From positions 1 through 6,574 of the forward strand of contig JAQBTI010000127.1 of the NCBI GenBank assembly GCA_027624995.1: a stretch of DNA of 6,574 nucleotides, read 5' to 3'. Under the pieces are notes generated by a model. The model was not told the origin of the DNA, made no database searches, and saw nothing but the letters and a program-made list of their open reading frames with translations. The position numbers and the translations under genes were made by a program. This DNA is from Chloroflexota bacterium. Lineage in GTDB: Bacteria; Chloroflexota; Dehalococcoidia; Lucifugimonadales; CATQGZ01. Positions 1-5,782 of this stretch are shown here, one piece after another. Within the stretch, counting starts at the first letter, position 1; every line of letters starts with the position of its first letter.

Positions 1-52
1 TAGCGACGAATCGCGCTTTGCACCGATCTGTACGAAAAGGAGACCGAGTCCA

Positions 53-967
53 ATGGGAAAGCGTCTTGGTGTCGGTGACTATCAATACGAAGCCGTTGAG
101 GGTTGGCCAGGTATGGACATTTCGGGGATAGCCTCGGACGTGGCAACGGACTCGCTGGACCGGGTATACGTGGCCACCCGCACGGCTTACTCCTTCGACA
201 ACCGGAGCGGCGTGATCCTTGTCTTCGATAGGGACGGCAAGTTCCTAAAGTCCTTCGGGGACGACAAACTGCAGAGTCCTCATCACATCTGGATAGGCCC
301 GGACGACGTGATCTACCTGGCCGACAGCTTCGACCACGTCATAAGGAGATACAACACGGGCGGAGAGATGCTTCAGGTGATCGGCACACCGGGGCAGGCG
401 GGAATGCCGGAACAGCCGTTCAACCAGCCCACAGGCGCGGTGCTGGCCCCGAAGTCGGGGGACCTCTATGTCTCCGACGGGTACCGGCAGTGCCGCGTTC
501 ACAGGTTCAGTCCCGAAGGCGAGTTGAAGCTCTCCTGGGGCTCCGGCGAGTGGCACGAGTACGACTTCGCCATCTTTGGCCATGACCCGACTCCCGGCAC
601 AGGGCCGGGCGAGTTCAAGCTGCCGCACGGAATCAGCGTCGACAAGAACGATCGAGTCTACATCATGGACCGGGAGAACGACCGGATACAGGTTTTCGAC
701 GAGAACGGGGGATATCTCTACGAGTGGTCGATCCCAGGGCCCAACCAGGCATTCATCGACGAAGACGACGTCATGCACTCGGCCTCTAACGGCCAGGTCT
801 ACGTCAGCAAGCTGGACGGAGAGCTGATAGGCTCGTGGTGCTCCAGGGGCCCCGAGCCGTGGCAGTTCACGGGCGGACCCCACGGGTTGTGGATCGACTC
901 CCACGGAGACGTCTACGTTGGCCAAGTCGGGGAGCCCAACGGCCTCAACAAGTACGCGAGGGTATAG
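53..967 (+). CDS. NHL-repeat six-bladed beta-propeller protein
   Basis: A 304-residue protein built from about six NHL-type repeats, so a beta-propeller. The blades lie near residues 28-69, 75-111, 126-163, 190-226, 232-263 and 277-302. Each has the pattern of a hydrophobic strand, D-x-x-D/G-x-V/I-Y-V, then R/V-x-x-F-D/S-x-x-G-x-x-L and S-W/F-G. Several blades open with a Pro-His or Gly-Pro-His motif (H77, H192, H277). In the related peptidyl-alpha-hydroxyglycine amidating lyase fold, histidines placed this way bind zinc, but lyase activity here is only inference and the substrate is unknown. Blade 5 is the most degenerate. There is no signal peptide or membrane segment. The ATG follows AGGAGA at 38-43 with 9 nt spacing, which supports this start, although the frame stays open to the left edge of the window. 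It converges with the HNH-like gene. Family confidence is high and function confidence is low. Confidence 0.9.
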   Translation: MGKRLGVGDYQYEAVEGWPGMDISGIASDVATDSLDRVYVATRTAYSFDNRSGVILVFDRDGKFLKSFGDDKLQSPHHIWIGPDDVIYLADSFDHVIRRYNTGGEMLQVIGTPGQAGMPEQPFNQPTGAVLAPKSGDLYVSDGYRQCRVHRFSPEGELKLSWGSGEWHEYDFAIFGHDPTPGTGPGEFKLPHGISVDKNDRVYIMDRENDRIQVFDENGGYLYEWSIPGPNQAFIDEDDVMHSASNGQVYVSKLDGELIGSWCSRGPEPWQFTGGPHGLWIDSHGDVYVGQVGEPNGLNKYARV

Positions 968-1020
968 CCTTACGTCCGGACCCGTGTGGGGACCCTAGTC
1001 GTGGAGAGCCAACGCATCTT

Positions 1021-1055
1021 CGGGTTGGGGAGCCGGGTCGGCCTAAGCCAACCCG
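1021..1055. terminator. Inverted repeat between convergent genes, possible bidirectional terminator
   Basis: CGGGTTGG at 1021-1028 pairs perfectly with CCAACCCG at 1048-1055. The enclosed bases can form an inner GCCG/CGGC stem (1032-1035 with 1039-1042). It sits 53 bp after the NHL gene stop and directly after the stop of the restored HNH frame on the other strand, the usual place for a shared terminator. Neither side has a clear T tract, so Rho-independent function is uncertain. Confidence 0.35.
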
Positions 1056-1056
1056 A

Positions 1057-1296
1057 TCATTCGATCTTGGCCGACTTGGCGATGTTGTGTCGTGCGCACA
1101 AGATCCGTACGTTCTCGGGTATGACGCTTGTGCCACCTTTGGAGAACGGAAGCTCATGGTCGAAATGGAGTTGGTCGGTCGCTTCGCAGATCACACAGCG
1201 TCCTTTATCCCGCTTGTACACTAGCTGTTTGATCCACGAGGGAATCTGGCGACTGCTCCTGAGGTCGCTGGTGGAGGATTCGTGGGGGCTCTGGAA
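1057..1296 (-). other. HNH nuclease domain in the alternate frame, no start of its own
   Basis: This frame begins right after a TGA at 1299-1297 and is open to the TGA at 1059-1057. It encodes the whole HNH domain. The CxxC pair is at 1197-1195 and 1188-1186, the HFDH motif is at 1167-1156, SKGG follows, and then the PEN and C-x-H-D-N segments. There is no ATG and no ribosome binding site at its beginning, so it is the detached C-terminal half of the upstream gene rather than an independent gene. All recognisable active-site residues are intact, which suggests the break is recent or artefactual. Confidence 0.8.
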
Positions 1297-1784
1297 TCAA
1301 AGTCGGCTTGCTCAAGTCGAAACTTGAAGACCTTGCGTGGCCCTTGTGTTACGTACTGATAGTCGTTGAGAATGTATAATCCGCGATCTGTCCACACGCC
1401 GGATCGCATCTTCTCATAGACGCGGAAGATGGCTGGCAGCACGCTGCCACGTTTGAGGTCGTCCACCCACGCGGCGAAAAGTCCGTTCTGCGTAGCTTTG
1501 CCGCTTTTTTCGAATCGTGGCTGGTCGAAGGCCTTCGGATCTGGTGCTTCAGCGGTACGTCGAACATCAAGCAGGACTGCCTCGTCCGATGTCAAAGCAT
1601 CAGTGTAAGGAGCATTACTACGTCGCGACATGAGGACGACCCCATGTGTCGGCGGAGGTCTGAAGTACATGCCACGCTGAAGGGACATACCCTGGAGACT
1701 GCACATGTCCCAATAAGTAAGGATTTCGTCTTTCACTGCTTCTGGCACCTCAGGGTGTGGCTGATCTAAAGATATTTTTGCCAT
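1221..1784 (-). CDS. N-terminal part of the frameshifted HNH-like protein, as it reads uncorrected
   Basis: As the sequence stands, the ATG at 1784 gives a 187-residue product without a nuclease domain. Residues 1-167 look like genuine protein: an aromatic-rich N-terminal domain with YWDMC near 24-28, LQRGMYF at 35-41, DQP at 87-89, TQNGLF at 98-103 and VYEKMRSGVW at 122-131. The last 20 residues (TNPPPATSG and onward) are the out-of-frame tail, proline- and serine-rich and unlike the rest. The start lies 37 bp after the LysR stop on the same strand, and no good Shine-Dalgarno precedes it, so translation may depend on the upstream gene. The local base composition looks less GC-rich than the flanking NHL and sigma genes, as judged by eye. 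Confidence 0.7.
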   Translation of the reverse strand: MAKISLDQPHPEVPEAVKDEILTYWDMCSLQGMSLQRGMYFRPPPTHGVVLMSRRSNAPYTDALTSDEAVLLDVRRTAEAPDPKAFDQPRFEKSGKATQNGLFAAWVDDLKRGSVLPAIFRVYEKMRSGVWTDRGLYILNDYQYVTQGPRKVFKFRLEQADFDSRAPTNPPPATSGAVARFPRGSNS

Positions 1785-1821
1785 TATGTACGACTGGTGG
1801 GGGGCCAGGTAACGTTACGAA

Positions 1822-2721
1822 TCAAGCCGTCGACGCCACCTCCGAAAAGGTATCCTTCAAGACTGAGATGAAGCTTCGGGTAGGTGTCGACAGGGTCCGG
1901 CCCCGCAGGGTTACGACCCCCGCCTGCTCCACCGGCAAGAGGCTGGAGAGGCTAACAATCCCCAGATCATCCAGGTCCTTCGGCTCTATGGCCAGCCTGG
2001 GCCCCACTGAGACCCCCATCCCCAGGGCGACGTATCGCTTGACCATGTCCATGCTGTCGAGCTCAACTCGTACGTCGTAGCTCAGACCTTTTCGTTGGAA
2101 CTCCGCCTCGAGCACTCGACTCGTATCCGTCTCCCGTTTCCGAAGTATGAGCGGCCACTGAGCTATCTCGTCCAGAGACACCAAAGGCTTCTCCAGAAGC
2201 GGATGTCCCTTCGGTGTAATCAGGACCCGCTCAGACGCAAACAGGGGCGTAAAGTCGAAATCTTCCGAGCTGCCCATGGCAGGCACAAGTCCCATGTCGA
2301 CTTGACGCTGAGCCACCATGTCCATCACCTCTCCCGTCAGTGCAGACCGGACGCGAAGATGGGCCCGCGGATAGAGCTTCAAGAAGATGCTCACGACCCT
2401 GAGGAGTGCGTGAGAGATAATGTCGTGAGTCGAGGCCAACGACACCGGTCCGTCCTCTTCGTCTGCCGTGGCAGTAGCGGCGAGGCCATCAATCCCTTCC
2501 ACGAGAGGGGTGGCCACCCCGGCCAGCGCGACTCCGGCAGGGGTGAGTTGGATAGGCCGTGTTACCCTATCGAACAGCGGCGTCCCCAGTTCCTCTTCGA
2601 GCTTTTTTATGTGGGTCGTCACAGTGGGCTGGCCCAGTTGCAAGAGCTCCGCTGCCTTTGTAATGCTCTTCAGCCTTGCTGCCGTGCAAAAACTCCTGAG
2701 CTCGCGAATCTCCACAGCCAC
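1822..2721 (-). CDS. LysR-type transcriptional regulator
   Basis: A 299-residue LysR-family regulator of the usual length. Residues about 4-63 are the N-terminal winged helix-turn-helix, with IRELRSFCTAARLKSITKAA, then LGQPTVTTHIKKLEEELGTPLF and the wing DRVTRPIQLTPAG. A linker helix and a periplasmic-binding-protein-like effector domain (about 92-295) follow. The effector domain contains a T/S-T-H-D segment near 97-100, GHPLL near 172-176 and the DSMDMVKRYVALGMGVSVGP stretch, a style closest to the CysB/CbbR-like subgroup. The effector is unknown. The first possible start is GTG at 2721. A GTG two codons in (2715) gives the more typical N-terminus MEIREL and has a GGAG at good distance, so it is probably the real start. 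The gene is divergent from the sigma factor and upstream of the HNH-like gene. LysR regulators commonly control the divergent neighbour and themselves; that would make the sigma gene a candidate target, which is inference. Confidence 0.95.
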   Translation of the reverse strand: MAVEIRELRSFCTAARLKSITKAAELLQLGQPTVTTHIKKLEEELGTPLFDRVTRPIQLTPAGVALAGVATPLVEGIDGLAATATADEEDGPVSLASTHDIISHALLRVVSIFLKLYPRAHLRVRSALTGEVMDMVAQRQVDMGLVPAMGSSEDFDFTPLFASERVLITPKGHPLLEKPLVSLDEIAQWPLILRKRETDTSRVLEAEFQRKGLSYDVRVELDSMDMVKRYVALGMGVSVGPRLAIEPKDLDDLGIVSLSSLLPVEQAGVVTLRGRTLSTPTRSFISVLKDTFSEVASTA

Positions 2722-2722
2722 T

Positions 2723-2726
2723 CTCC
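2723..2726 (-). promoter_or_regulatory. Ribosome binding site that favours the inner LysR start (GTG 2715)
   Basis: GGAG on the minus strand lies 7 nt before the GTG at 2715 but only 1 nt before the GTG at 2721. The inner start is therefore better supported and shortens the LysR protein by two residues. Confidence 0.5.
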
Positions 2727-2750
2727 GATCTTTATAACATCACGATTCTC

Positions 2751-2756
2751 AATATA
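2751..2756 (-). promoter_or_regulatory. Possible -10 element for the LysR gene
   Basis: TATATT reads toward the LysR gene, about 30 nt before its start. I found no good -35 hexamer at 16-18 bp, so this would be a weak or activator-dependent promoter. A second AT-rich hexamer, TATAAA at 2731-2736, lies very close to the start codon and is less likely. Confidence 0.2.
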
Positions 2757-2761
2757 CACTA

Positions 2762-2802
2762 TCACAGAATAGGGCTTCACAGAATACTGTCCTTCACGGA
2801 TA
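2762..2802. repeat. Tandemly spaced TCACAGAATA direct repeats, candidate operator
   Basis: TCACAGAATA occurs exactly twice, at 2762-2771 and 2777-2786, a 15-bp offset. A degenerate third copy, TCACGGATA, is at 2794-2802. Copies two and three share the longer context TTCAC-rGA-ATACTG with one base missing. A partial TCACGATTC at 2740-2748 may be a fourth. They lie between divergent LysR and sigma promoters and overlap the sigma promoter candidate. This placement fits a regulator binding site, but LysR sites are more often dyads of the T-N11-A type, so the binding protein is not identified. Confidence 0.45.
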
Positions 2803-2804
2803 CT
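2776..2804 (+). promoter_or_regulatory. Sigma-70-type promoter candidate for the sigma factor gene
   Basis: TTCACA (2776-2781, five of six matches to TTGACA) and GATACT (2799-2804, four of six matches to TATAAT) are separated by 17 bp, the optimal spacing. Transcription would begin near 2811 and leave a leader of about 70 nt before the GTG start. Both hexamers fall in copies of the local direct repeat, so a protein bound to the repeats would likely affect polymerase access. Confidence 0.35.
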
Positions 2805-2880
2805 GAGTCATTAGTCCGCAAAGAGACTTGGAGTAGTGATCTGCCCTCTTTTTCGGGGGTAGTGGAACAACGAGGTTACC

Positions 2881-4353
2881 GTGTACTCAAGAGCACTCAC
2901 AGGAACCGACGGCTCGCCGGCAGAAGGCGCACTGGCTGCGCAAGCGGTGATGGATACCGATCCGGAAGATAGCGAAGGTGACTTCGCACCGGCGCTATCG
3001 GCCGTCTCCCCCGTATTTACCCCACTAGATCGCGAAGAAGGGTCCGCCGATCGGAATCGGGCCGCGGCCGAGGTCTTGGACGACTCGGCCAGGATGTATC
3101 TGGGCGAGATCGGTGCTGTCGGCCTGCTCACTAAGAAACAAGAGCGCGAACTAGCGCGTGAAATCGAGGCAGGCAAGTACATCCTCCAACTTGAAGAGGA
3201 CCTTGCGCGGCTCGAAGGTCACACCCCGAGGGCTCGGCAGGTTGTCCATCACCTCCTCCACCGGGTTTCTGACGCCAAGTGGTTGGTGGAGGCCCTGAGC
3301 CATCATCTGGGCCGCAACGGAGAAGCATCTTTCGCCGGGGTTCTTCTGGATCCCGAGATGAGAGGGGTGCTGGACGGCGACTTGCCCGAAGAGATGCTGG
3401 CCTTTGTGGCCGATGCCACCGGAAAGACAGCGGACGACGTCAAGTTGGATATTCAAACCCTCTCGCTCGATACCCGTGTCCTCCCCGAGGAGATCATGTC
3501 GATCTTGGACGGCGATGGCGGGATGGACGACACAGCGAGACAGATCGGTCTGCCAGATTTCATCGGCAGGATCGAGACGTACGAGTTGGTCTTCCGCAAG
3601 CACTTCGCTCAAATCAAATCGCGGGGTGAGTTGGCGAAAGAGCGGATGACGACCGCGAATCTCCGCCTGGTCGTCAGTGTGGCGAAAAAGTACGTCGGCC
3701 GTGGCTTGCAGTTTCTCGACCTCGTTCAGGAAGGGAACCTCGGCCTGATAAGGGGCGTCGAGAAGTTCGACTACCGCCGAGGGTTCAAGTTCAGCACCTA
3801 CGCGACCTGGTGGATTCGTCAGGGAGTGTCCAGGGCCGTCGCCGACCATGGCCGCACCATCAGGATTCCGGTACACATGATTGAAACGGTCAACAAATTG
3901 GTGCGGGTCAGTCGCCAGTTTGTTCAGGAGAACGGGCGCAATCCCACCAACGAAGAGATCGGCGTCGCTATGGAGATCTCCACCGACCGGGTCGCTGAGA
4001 TACTAAAGACCACTCAGGATTCGGTCTCGCTGGAAACACCGCTGGGCGACAGCGAGAGCGATCACCGCCTGGTTGATGTGATCGAGGACCACGAGTCAGT
4101 TGGACTATTCGAGGCTGCTACGCACGAGATGCTCAGAGACGGTGTAGTTAACACGCTTCGGTCGTTGGACAGCCGCGAGGCGAAGGTCCTTGAGCTTCGC
4201 TTCGGGCTCGCAGACGGGCGGAGCAGAACGCTCGAAGAGGTCGGTGTCGAATTCGGCGTCACTCGCGAGCGCATTCGCCAGATCGAGTCCAAGGCCATCC
4301 AAAAGCTTCGTCACTCCATGCACGCCTCACACCTCAAGGACTTCTGGAACTAG
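2881..4353 (+). CDS. rpoD: RNA polymerase sigma factor, RpoD/SigA family
   Basis: A 490-residue sigma-70 factor that directs core RNA polymerase to promoters. Residues 1-65 are acidic and low in conservation. Region 1.2 is DDSARMYLGEIG (67-78) through EREL..EIE. A helical insert (about 101-245) precedes region 2. Region 2 includes ANLRLVVSVAKKYVGRG (from 259), LVQEGNLGLIRGVEKFDYRR (from 281) and KFSTYATWWIRQ (303-314). Region 3 starts with TIRIPVHMIE. Region 4.1 has REAKVLELRFGL, and region 4.2 is the helix-turn-helix TLEEVGVEFGVTRERIRQIE (450-469), whose -35-contacting RERIR is intact. The -10 helix keeps W310, W311 and Q314 but has S317 where E. coli has T440, and DHGRTIR where DQARTIR is usual. 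The start is GTG at 2881 with ACGAGG 5 nt upstream. It is either the housekeeping factor or a close paralog. The insert resembles those I recall in Chloroflexota. Confidence 0.95.
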   Translation: MYSRALTGTDGSPAEGALAAQAVMDTDPEDSEGDFAPALSAVSPVFTPLDREEGSADRNRAAAEVLDDSARMYLGEIGAVGLLTKKQERELAREIEAGKYILQLEEDLARLEGHTPRARQVVHHLLHRVSDAKWLVEALSHHLGRNGEASFAGVLLDPEMRGVLDGDLPEEMLAFVADATGKTADDVKLDIQTLSLDTRVLPEEIMSILDGDGGMDDTARQIGLPDFIGRIETYELVFRKHFAQIKSRGELAKERMTTANLRLVVSVAKKYVGRGLQFLDLVQEGNLGLIRGVEKFDYRRGFKFSTYATWWIRQGVSRAVADHGRTIRIPVHMIETVNKLVRVSRQFVQENGRNPTNEEIGVAMEISTDRVAEILKTTQDSVSLETPLGDSESDHRLVDVIEDHESVGLFEAATHEMLRDGVVNTLRSLDSREAKVLELRFGLADGRSRTLEEVGVEFGVTRERIRQIESKAIQKLRHSMHASHLKDFWN

Positions 4354-4527
4354 TTCGGAGGGGCAAGACCGACTCGGACCTGCCTAGGGAGTTCTTGGGC
4401 AATGGCATATCGCAGCGTTCTCGCCCCCTGTTCTGATCGCATTGAGCGGGGCCTTTGCGGCCACCGTCAGTCGATAACAGGTCTCTTGAACCCTTGAGAG
4501 TTCCGTTGGTAAGCGCAGAAATGCCGG

Positions 4528-5577
4528 TCAGACTGGGTCGGTGATGGCACTCGCGACTCGCCAGTTACCGTACCTATCGCAGGCGGCGTAGTACATCCGA
4601 TAGGTACCGTCGGCGATGTTGATCACCGACATGTCTTCGGCGTGGACTGCGTCGAGGCCGTCAGCCCCGTGTCCTCCACCGTCAATCGCGCACTCGCCTC
4701 GGTCCCATACCATGCCGTCCGGTGACTGGGCCACGAATATCCGAGATCGATACCCCGCCATGTCGACCGCGATCGACGCGGCGGCGAAGTCTTCGCTGCG
4801 CCCGCCCTCCAATGCGCCGGTGTCTTGGCTCGGATGAACTGGCACTACGGTTCCGGGCGGTACATCCTGCCAGGCCGAGAAGACCATTGTCCAACGGCCG
4901 CCATCGACAGCGGGCGGGATCACCTCGGCAGCCGTAATGCCCGATGTGTCGTAGTCCCCTTGCCTGTCACGCATGCGATATCCCGGCTCGAGCTCGAACC
5001 GGAGGCCATCGGACGTAATAGCGCTGATTACGCCCTTGGAGACTCGCTCGCCGCTCCCGCCGAGTTCGGTGCCGCAGCAGTAGAGTCGTCCGCCACCGTT
5101 AGCCAGGGGAAGATAACGGGGTCCTCCAACACCCCCGGGGCGCTGCAGCCGGATACCGTCATCGAGTTCCCAAAGTAGCATGTCGGAAGACGAGGCGCTG
5201 CAGATTACCGTCGGACTATCAGCAGGTCCTCGTGCTTCGAAATACATGCGCCAGCGGCCATCGTCACATTGTGTGATAGTCGGCGCGAGTACCCGCAGAG
5301 ATACATGATGCAACGAGGGCTGCGGCGCCAGTCGGATGCCGGGCTCTTTGCGAAAGACTAGCCCGTCGTCAGACACGGCGCTCAGGATGTACCCCTGGCA
5401 CGCGGGGTACGGTTTCGCGGGGCCGACAGCAGTATAGAAGAGGCGGAAACCACCGGAAGGAACCCGCACGATGCACGGCGCCTGAACCTTGGCGCTATCG
5501 AGAGGGCGAGAGCCTTCGACCCGGGGGCCGGTCTCCTTTCGCCATCGATGTGTGATTAGTTGGGTTCCCATCGACAT
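4528..5577 (-). CDS. Five-repeat beta-propeller protein, glycosidase-like (GH43/GH32 fold type)
   Basis: Up to 349 residues with five similar repeats, near 34-83, 97-143, 150-202, 216-300 and 319-346. The core pattern is G-x-x-R-M/L-Y/F-Y/F followed by I-x-S-A-x-S-x-D-G-L/M-x-W/F-x-x-E-x-G-x-R. Examples are GGFRLFYTA with ILSAVSDDGLVFRKEPGIRL, and GRWRMYFEA with CSASSSDMLLWELDDGIRL. This is the repeat style of the five-bladed GH32/43/68 propellers and of related sialidase-like proteins. I cannot place the full catalytic acid triad, so enzymatic activity on glycans is not shown; it may be a non-catalytic or novel relative. Repeat 4 carries a longer insertion with VPVHPSQDTGALEGGRSEDF. No signal peptide is seen, so it is probably cytoplasmic. 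Two ATGs are possible: 5577 and 5571. The second has GGCAGG at 6 nt and is the better start. The gene converges on the sigma gene and lies downstream of the pilin. Confidence 0.8.
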   Translation of the reverse strand: MSMGTQLITHRWRKETGPRVEGSRPLDSAKVQAPCIVRVPSGGFRLFYTAVGPAKPYPACQGYILSAVSDDGLVFRKEPGIRLAPQPSLHHVSLRVLAPTITQCDDGRWRMYFEARGPADSPTVICSASSSDMLLWELDDGIRLQRPGGVGGPRYLPLANGGGRLYCCGTELGGSGERVSKGVISAITSDGLRFELEPGYRMRDRQGDYDTSGITAAEVIPPAVDGGRWTMVFSAWQDVPPGTVVPVHPSQDTGALEGGRSEDFAAASIAVDMAGYRSRIFVAQSPDGMVWDRGECAIDGGGHGADGLDAVHAEDMSVINIADGTYRMYYAACDRYGNWRVASAITDPV

Positions 5578-5690
5578 CCTGCCACTAGATCAGCGCTGGT
5601 CGCGCTCGGCTTCAGGTGCTTCAAGCGCTCAATGTCCAATTCAGTATCCCCGCGGTGGCTCACGCAGAGTGCACGTTCCGGATTGTACAT
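5556..5690 (-). CDS. Small open frame of 44 codons, unrecognised, possibly a gene remnant
   Basis: An ATG at 5690-5688 opens a 44-codon frame ending in TAA at 5558-5556, overlapping the first 22 bases of the propeller gene in another frame. The predicted peptide has a protein-like alternation (PERALCVSHRGDTELDIE, then RLKHLKPS), and the same frame continues open upstream of the ATG with KAIVQDLDDS. No good ribosome binding site precedes the ATG. I do not recognise a family. It could be a short real gene, the remnant of a larger gene, or chance; chance is not excluded because the GC-rich sequence favours open frames. Listed only because the 5578-5782 gap has no other gene. Confidence 0.15.
   Translation of the reverse strand: MYNPERALCVSHRGDTELDIERLKHLKPSATSADLVAGCRWEPN
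5578..5583 (-). promoter_or_regulatory. Ribosome binding site that favours the inner propeller start (ATG 5571)
   Basis: GGCAGG on the minus strand directly abuts the ATG at 5577, too close for normal initiation, and lies 6 nt before the ATG at 5571. Initiation at 5571 gives a protein beginning MGTQLITHRW, two residues shorter. Confidence 0.45.
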
Positions 5691-5732
5691 GGAATCGTCG
5701 AGGTCCTGGACGATTGCCTTGGCAAAGGAAGA

Positions 5733-5754
5733 GGGGTGGCGTCGGCGCCACCCC
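5733..5754 (-). terminator. GC-rich hairpin downstream of the pilin gene
   Basis: A 9-bp perfect stem (GGGGTGGCG at 5733-5741 with CGCCACCCC at 5746-5754) closes on a TCGG tetranucleotide, or CCGA as read on the minus strand. It lies 28 bp after the pilin stop. On the minus strand it is followed by CTCTTCCTTT, a broken T-rich tract. It is a plausible Rho-independent terminator that separates the pilin from the propeller gene. The imperfect T tract limits confidence. Confidence 0.45.
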
Positions 5755-5782
5755 CCCTCATTAGCTGCGCTGCTCGGTCAGA

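Larger units (their letters stand above)
1057..1784 (-). pseudogene. HNH endonuclease-like gene interrupted by a -1 frameshift
   Basis: Two adjacent minus-strand frames together make one HNH-type protein. Frame one starts with ATG at 1784 and codes the N-terminal region (YWDMC, LQRGMYF, DQP, TQNGLF, VYEKMRSGVW, KVFKFRLE). It runs out into meaningless sequence ending at 1221. The second frame is open from 1296 to the TGA at 1059-1057 and codes RQIPSWIKQLVYKRDKGRC, then CVIC, HFDHELPFSKGG and PENVRILCAHDN. One extra base in the G5 run (1284-1288) would join them after residue 167 into about 242 residues. In that protein C197 and C200 form a zinc pair, D209-H210 sit at the HNH active-site position, N225 is the HNH asparagine, and C230/H232 follow. 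The order of a novel N-terminal domain plus C-terminal HNH matches a family I recall from uncultured Chloroflexota. Whether the lesion is a real mutation or a sequencing/assembly error cannot be told here. Substrate unknown. Confidence 0.8.

Noticed and set aside
245..925. Long minus-strand open frame of 226 codons opposite the NHL gene
   Set aside because: It lies wholly antisense to a clear propeller gene, has no recognisable domain, and is explained by GC-rich codon bias of the real gene.
1057..1784. Programmed -1 ribosomal frameshift in the HNH-like gene
   Set aside because: No X-XXY-YYZ slippery heptamer was seen in the overlap, and the C5 run lies without an obvious downstream pseudoknot; mutation or read error is simpler.
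2095..2772. Plus-strand open frame of 225 codons across the LysR gene
   Set aside because: Antisense to the LysR coding region; the composition is Arg/His-rich, as expected for a shadow frame.
3151..3876. Minus-strand open frame of 241 codons opposite the sigma factor
   Set aside because: Antisense shadow of a highly conserved sigma factor, with no motifs or ribosome binding site.
4354..4527. Terminator between the convergent sigma and propeller genes
   Set aside because: Only short pairings such as GGCC-TTTGC-GGCC are present, with no T tract; not strong enough to call.
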